DNA from: a bacterium
Lineage (GTDB): Bacteria > Patescibacteriota > Saccharimonadia > Saccharimonadales > SZUA-47
Assembly (NCBI GenBank): GCA_030427125.1
Contig: JAUHXF010000001.1
Span: 83,091 to 116,101, forward strand
Direction: 5' to 3'
DNA: 33,011 nt
In this document: positions 29,519 to 33,011 of the stretch, one piece after another
How positions within the stretch are numbered: position 1 is the first letter of the stretch
Layout: the number at the start of each line of letters is the position of its first letter
Notes under the pieces: generated by a model
Told to the model about the DNA's origin: nothing
The model's input: only the letters and a program-made list of their open reading frames with translations
Database searches by the model: none
Program-made: the position numbers and the translations under genes

Positions 29519-30001
29519 ATGAGCGAAATACTCATCCCCTTTCTCATTTTGACTGGTTTTGTTGGTTCTTTGCTGTGGTTTTTTAAGGCAAACGTCGGTG
29601 TTATGTTTTTGGCAGCTTGCTCCGGACTCGTATTGTTGAGCAGTATTGACCCGGTTGTCATAACGACAGCAGGTTCTGTGGTGCCAAGTGAAGGAGAAGC
29701 ATATGTGCGTCTATCGGTCGTTTTGCTGTCTATCGTATTTGCCTCAATGATGTTTCGTAATGCTGTGCATGGCGCGAAGTTTTTACTGCACGGGGTAATA
29801 GCCCTGCTGCTGTCAGTTGTACTACTACTTGTGCTGCCAGAGACAACGGGAGTTTCTTGGCTTGTAGCTGCTTCAGAGCGGCAGGAGTGGCAAGATTTGA
29901 ATGAGTTTCGTAGTCTGATTCTTGCAAGCGGTTTTGCACTAAGTCTAGTAGCAGTGCTGACAACACAGAAAAAATCTCACCATAAAAAGTCAAAGCATTA
30001 A
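29519..30001 (+). CDS. Multi-pass membrane protein of unknown function
   Basis: A 160-residue hydrophobic protein with about five TM helices: near 4-21, 25-43, 66-82, 88-108 and 132-148. It has a Gly/Ser-rich loop after helix 2 (TTAGSVVPSEGEAY) and a very basic C-terminal tail (TQKKSHHKKSKH). The topology recalls CvpA-like or colicin-V-production-type membrane proteins, but I see no defining motif, so function is open. An upstream TTG at 29504 is less likely than this ATG. It converges on tRNA-Lys and shares its 3' end with that gene's terminator. Confidence 0.7.
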   Translation: MSEILIPFLILTGFVGSLLWFFKANVGVMFLAACSGLVLLSSIDPVVITTAGSVVPSEGEAYVRLSVVLLSIVFASMMFRNAVHGAKFLLHGVIALLLSVVLLLVLPETTGVSWLVAASERQEWQDLNEFRSLILASGFALSLVAVLTTQKKSHHKKSKH

Positions 30002-30022
30002 AAAACTTTCGCGAGGAGAGTT
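29999..30022 (-). terminator. Terminator of tRNA-Lys
   Basis: On the minus strand a 7-bp stem with one mismatch (30016-30022 with 30004-30010) is followed by T-rich sequence. The stop codon of the converging membrane-protein gene lies in the U-tract. Confidence 0.6.
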
Positions 30023-30029
30023 CATATTT

Positions 30030-30105
30030 TGGAGGGCCCACCGGGGCTCGAACCCGGGACACACGGCTTAAAAGGCCGTTGCTCTACCAACTGAGCTATA
30101 GGCCC
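30030..30105 (-). tRNA. tRNA-Lys (UUU)
   Basis: The minus strand gives a complete cloverleaf with encoded CCA. The acceptor GGGCCTA pairs with TGGGCCC (one G-U), the D arm is GCTC/GAGC, and the anticodon stem ACGGC/GCCGT holds the loop CTTTTAA, so the anticodon is UUU. The T stem is CCGGG/CCCGG with loop TTCGAGC. The discriminator base 73 is U, unusual for tRNA-Lys, which normally has A. Confidence 0.95.
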
Positions 30106-30151
30106 TCGCAAACTCATGGCTTTTGCCAGAAATTTTTGAGTAACAGGGGTC

Positions 30152-30180
30152 ATTATCCTTGAAAACTCTTTGAAAGTCAA
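30152..30180 (-). promoter_or_regulatory. Promoter of tRNA-Lys
   Basis: On the minus strand TTGACT (30175-30180) and GATAAT (30152-30157) are 17 bp apart. It predicts about 40 bases of 5' leader to be removed by RNase P. Confidence 0.75.
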
Positions 30181-30182
30181 TA

Positions 30183-30212
30183 TTGATACGTGCTGTTATG
30201 TTAGGCTAACTA
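30183..30212 (+). promoter_or_regulatory. Possible promoter of the SGNH hydrolase gene
   Basis: TTGATA (30183-30188) and TAACTA (30207-30212) are 18 bp apart, back to back with the tRNA-Lys promoter. The short leader holds GAGGA, a rather distant ribosome site. Confidence 0.45.
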
Positions 30213-30234
30213 TGAGGACTTCACTTATAAAAGC

Positions 30235-30972
30235 ATGAATGTAAAAGTAATAATTATTTCCGTAGCAATTTTTTTTGTGCTTGTAATTGTTTCGAATAGT
30301 TTACTTATTGTCTTTGGAGGAAAAAATGTTCCAACACCCGAGATTCCACGTGAAGTGACAAAAATTGGTGAAGGAGAAACCCTTCGCTTTTTGATCATTG
30401 GTGATTCTACAGCTGTGACGCAAGGTGCAGCATATAGTGATGGTTACGTTGTGGCAATCGCGAATGAGTTATCTGAGGATTATGAAGTTGCGTATAAGAA
30501 TAACGCTGTGTCTGGCGCGACCGTGGTCGATGTGGCGAATAACCAACTCAATGATCTGGATAAGTTCGTTCCAGATATAGTACTCGTCGCAGCAGGGGCT
30601 AATGATGTAACGCACCTGACACGATTGAGTGTTATCGAAAACAGCCTCAGAGAGATAATCGGGACTGTTCGCACGCAAAATCCAAAAGCAAGAATCGTAT
30701 TCACTGGAGCTGCGGCCATGGACACTGTAAAACGATTTCCTTTGCCTGCTCGTTGGCTAGTAGGTATACGTACTCACCAAATTAACAATGTGTTTCGTCG
30801 TACACTCTCGCAGGAAAATGTGTATTTCGTCGATATTGCAGAGAAAACACGCGAAACATTTGCTGACAGACCAGGCCTGCTTGCAGAAGACAACTTCCAT
30901 CCAAATGCAGCAGGCTATGCAGAATGGACCAAGGTGTTATTACCTGCTGTGCAAGCTGCACTTAACCAGTAA
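30235..30972 (+). CDS. Exported SGNH/GDSL hydrolase
   Basis: A 245-residue esterase-like protein with an N-terminal membrane anchor (about 4-28). The catalytic Ser58 is in block I (IIGDSTA), the Gly of block II in the NNAVSGAT stretch, the Asn of block III in AAGANDVT, and Asp and His of block V in EDNFHPNAAGY. All four SGNH catalytic blocks are therefore present. Family members cleave acyl esters of lipids, sugars or peptidoglycan. With the anchor it should act outside the membrane, perhaps on cell-wall or host-derived esters; the substrate is unknown. yebC follows 36 bases later with its own ribosome site. Confidence 0.9.
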   Translation: MNVKVIIISVAIFFVLVIVSNSLLIVFGGKNVPTPEIPREVTKIGEGETLRFLIIGDSTAVTQGAAYSDGYVVAIANELSEDYEVAYKNNAVSGATVVDVANNQLNDLDKFVPDIVLVAAGANDVTHLTRLSVIENSLREIIGTVRTQNPKARIVFTGAAAMDTVKRFPLPARWLVGIRTHQINNVFRRTLSQENVYFVDIAEKTRETFADRPGLLAEDNFHPNAAGYAEWTKVLLPAVQAALNQ

Positions 30973-31008
30973 AAATGCTAAACTAGTATTAGTTAGCGGA
31001 GATAAAAA

Positions 31009-31710
31009 ATGGCTGGACATAATAAATGGTCAAAGATAAAACGCGGCAAAGCGGTCGCTGATGCTCAACGTGGAGCAGTTTTTACGAAGCTTGGCAATCA
31101 AATTGCTTTAGCTGCACGTGCTGGCACTGATCCAACGATGAATCCAGCGCTTGCACTAGCTATCGACAAGGCAAAGGCAGCGAATATGCCGAACACGAAC
31201 ATTGAACGTTCTATTGCGCGAGTTTCTGATAAAAATGCCGCACAGCTGCAAGAGGTTATGTATGAAGGCTATGGACCCGGCGGTGTTGCCATTATTGTCG
31301 AATGTGCGACGGACAACACCAACAGAACATATCCTGAGGTCCGAACGGTGTTCACAAAGCGTGGTGGCTCCATCGGTGAGAAAGGTTCTGTCGCATTTCA
31401 GTTTGATAGAAAAGGCATCATCGTTGTGAAAGCAAGTGGAGAGGATGCGCTATTGACCGTACTCGACGCTGGCGCCGAAGACGCTAAAGAGGAAGACGGC
31501 GAGATTATCGTCTATACAGCCATGACGGAGCTCGCAAAAGTGCGCGATGCCATCAAAGAAGCAGGGCTTGAGATTACCGATGCAGAGTTGAGCTATGAGC
31601 CAAACACAACCGTAGAGCTCGATGAAGAAAAGCAAGAGAAAGTAATGGCAATGCTCGAAGCATTTGAAGAGCTCGATGACGTTGTAAACACGTATACAAA
31701 TTTGGCATGA
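31009..31710 (+). CDS. yebC: YebC/PmpR (TACO1) family protein
   Basis: A 233-residue protein of the YebC family, described as a DNA-binding regulator in some bacteria and as a translation factor that relieves stalling at proline runs in others. The N-terminal signature MAGHNKWSKIKRGKAVADAQ, the block AKAANMPNTNIERSI, the motif YEGYGPGGVAIIVEC and the acidic C-terminal domain are all present. GGAG lies 7 bases before the ATG. The next gene overlaps it by ATGA, and ruvC follows, so the yebC-ruvC neighbourhood common in bacteria is kept with one gene inserted. Confidence 0.96.
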   Translation: MAGHNKWSKIKRGKAVADAQRGAVFTKLGNQIALAARAGTDPTMNPALALAIDKAKAANMPNTNIERSIARVSDKNAAQLQEVMYEGYGPGGVAIIVECATDNTNRTYPEVRTVFTKRGGSIGEKGSVAFQFDRKGIIVVKASGEDALLTVLDAGAEDAKEEDGEIIVYTAMTELAKVRDAIKEAGLEITDAELSYEPNTTVELDEEKQEKVMAMLEAFEELDDVVNTYTNLA

Positions 31711-32480
31711 ATTATGATAAAGAACTAGCATTCGCTAAGAATCTTGCTGCTGAGGCGGGCAAGATCATGAGAGAGTATTTTGATACAGACAAGTTACAGC
31801 TGGAGATCAAAAAAGACGATACGCCATTGACCATTGCCGACACGACCATCAATACATTAGTGATTGAGGAGGTAAAGAAAAACTTCTCAGACTGCGGTGT
31901 TATTGGTGAAGAGGATTCTTTCGAGACAGAAAGAGAAAAATTGTGGATCGTCGATCCTATTGACGGGACAATGCCGTTTAGTCTAGGTATCCCTGTATCA
32001 ACGTTTTGTCTGGCTTACGTTGTAGACGGAGAGGTTATGGTTGGTGTTGTCTATGATCCGTTTCTGGATAAGCTGTATAGTGCCTCAAGGGGTGGCGGCG
32101 CATTCGTGAATGATAATAAGCTGAGTGTTACAGGCGTAGATACATTAGATCATAGTTATCTTGCTGCGGGCGGTGATGTCCTCTTGGCAGCGAATAAAAA
32201 CCTTGCCTCAAAAAATACGAGAATTTTTGACCTATATAGCTTTGCGTACTGCGGTGCGTTGGTGTCGTCGGGCAGTTTTGTCGCGGCTGCTATGGACTGG
32301 GGTTCTCCATGGGACGCTGCCGCAATCTCGCTTATCGTGGAAGAAGCAGGTGGAAGAGCAACAGATTTACAGGGAAATACGCGACGCTATAATGCCTGGG
32401 GGCATGGAATTGTATTGTCGAATGGGCATGTGCATGAGGAGCTTTTAAAGAAATTTGACTATGAAAATTCTAGGAATTGA
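31707..32480 (+). CDS. Inositol monophosphatase family phosphatase
   Basis: A 257-residue Mg2+-dependent phosphatase. It has the metal-binding Glu pair in IGEEDSF, the signature WIVDPIDGTMPF with two Asp ligands, and the late SPWDAAAISLIVEEAGG. The family includes inositol-1-phosphatase, histidinol phosphatase (HisN) and 3',5'-bisphosphate nucleotidase; these motifs do not separate them. The usual DGTxNF reads DGTMPF here, with Pro in place of Asn. It overlaps yebC by 4 bases and ruvC by 20 bases, so the three are co-translated. Confidence 0.93.
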   Translation: MNYDKELAFAKNLAAEAGKIMREYFDTDKLQLEIKKDDTPLTIADTTINTLVIEEVKKNFSDCGVIGEEDSFETEREKLWIVDPIDGTMPFSLGIPVSTFCLAYVVDGEVMVGVVYDPFLDKLYSASRGGGAFVNDNKLSVTGVDTLDHSYLAAGGDVLLAANKNLASKNTRIFDLYSFAYCGALVSSGSFVAAAMDWGSPWDAAAISLIVEEAGGRATDLQGNTRRYNAWGHGIVLSNGHVHEELLKKFDYENSRN

Positions 32481-32976
32481 TCCAGGTTCGGGCATTATCG
32501 GTTTCGGTGTAGTTCACAAGGGTAAAAATCCGAAAATGTTAGATGCAGGCGTCATAAAAACGACGATTGGTGATGAGACAGCTAGCCGCTTAGTCGAAGC
32601 CTATGAAGGGATGAAACAGATCATCGATGAATGTAAACCAGACGCAGCAGCAGTTGAGAAACTCTTTTTCGCACAAAACGTTACGACAGCCATGACAGTT
32701 AGTCAGGCGAGAGGTGTCATATTGCTTGCGCTGGCAGAAGCAAATATTCCGATATATGAATACACACCGTTGCAGATTAAGATGGCTATGACTGGCTATG
32801 GACGTGCAAAAAAAGCTCAAATACAAGAGATGGTTCGCGTACAGCTCAACCTAGATAAGAAGCCGACTCAAGACGATGCAGCAGACGCGTTAGCAGTGGC
32901 ACTGACACACATAAGTCATACAATCTATGAAAAAGTACCCGATAAGAAACCGAAAGCGGATTTAAATCCGAGTTAA
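32461..32976 (+). CDS. ruvC: Holliday junction endonuclease RuvC
   Basis: A 171-residue RNase H-fold resolvase that cuts Holliday junctions after RuvAB branch migration. The first catalytic Asp7 is in ILGIDPGSG, the Glu in AAVEKLFFAQN, and the last acidic pair in QDDAADALAVALTH. The length is normal. I start at ATG 32461; the TTG two codons earlier is not needed. The gene begins inside the end of the phosphatase gene. The C-terminal tail after TH is Lys-rich. ruvA would be expected to follow beyond the window edge. Confidence 0.96.
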   Translation: MKILGIDPGSGIIGFGVVHKGKNPKMLDAGVIKTTIGDETASRLVEAYEGMKQIIDECKPDAAAVEKLFFAQNVTTAMTVSQARGVILLALAEANIPIYEYTPLQIKMAMTGYGRAKKAQIQEMVRVQLNLDKKPTQDDAADALAVALTHISHTIYEKVPDKKPKADLNPS

Positions 32977-33011
32977 ATCCGATTTCGCATGATGTAACAA
33001 CAACCTTAGTC

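Noticed and set aside
1-33011. TGA recoding as in Gracilibacteria or Absconditabacteria
   Set aside because: TGA ends several genes at the correct family length (for example lepA) and forms normal overlaps with following starts.
1-33011. CRISPR arrays, prophage or intact insertion sequences
   Set aside because: No regularly spaced repeats, no transposase or integrase motifs, and no phage structural genes were seen on either strand.

Overview
The window looks like a chromosomal segment of a Patescibacteria/CPR bacterium, most likely Candidatus Saccharibacteria (TM7) or a close relative. This is inferred from gene content, the many small accessory membrane proteins and promoter style; no database search was possible. 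TGA is used as an ordinary stop (lepA, the inositol-phosphatase-like gene, several small genes), which argues against the CPR lineages that recode TGA. No CRISPR array, prophage or intact insertion sequence is visible.

Left part (1-8.6 kb): the end of an unidentified plus-strand gene, a pilin-like protein, an initiator tRNA with a decayed copy of its 3' end, a CIRCE-controlled Hsp20, a secreted acidic helical protein, a two-component system followed by a NUDIX hydrolase, an RRM protein, and a minus-strand operon of a His-rich membrane protein, a CcdA-like thiol transporter, a lone ATP-cone protein and a MerA/Lpd-like disulfide reductase. A large Ca2+-type P-ATPase is divergent from this operon.

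Middle (11.5-12.5 kb): a consensus promoter drives a 51-residue Lys-rich protein followed by about 550 bases without a credible gene but full of inverted repeats, ending in a 15-bp terminator hairpin. This is the best candidate for an undescribed RNA element. A CAU tRNA follows.

Right part (12.5-33 kb): mostly plus-strand housekeeping genes: tilS, ftsH, murJ, lepA, two tandem guanylate-kinase-like genes (the second with a broken P-loop), a heat-shock block (hrcA, an unknown gene, grpE, an unknown gene, dnaK, later dnaJ), a VKOR thiol oxidase, an ATP-grasp ligase, a DUF192 protein, tRNA-Lys, an SGNH hydrolase, yebC, an inositol-monophosphatase-family protein and ruvC.

Two regulatory themes recur. 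CIRCE operators (9-bp arms, 9-bp spacer) lie before hsp20, hrcA, dnaK (two copies) and dnaJ, and HrcA itself is encoded here, so a full protein-quality regulon is visible. Many genes have a -10 hexamer only 6-9 bases before the start codon and no Shine-Dalgarno sequence, which predicts leaderless mRNAs. A 19-bp gap between two divergent genes contains a symmetric -10 that could serve both. Envelope thiol chemistry (VKOR, CcdA-like protein, disulfide reductase, Cys-rich loops) is a third theme.
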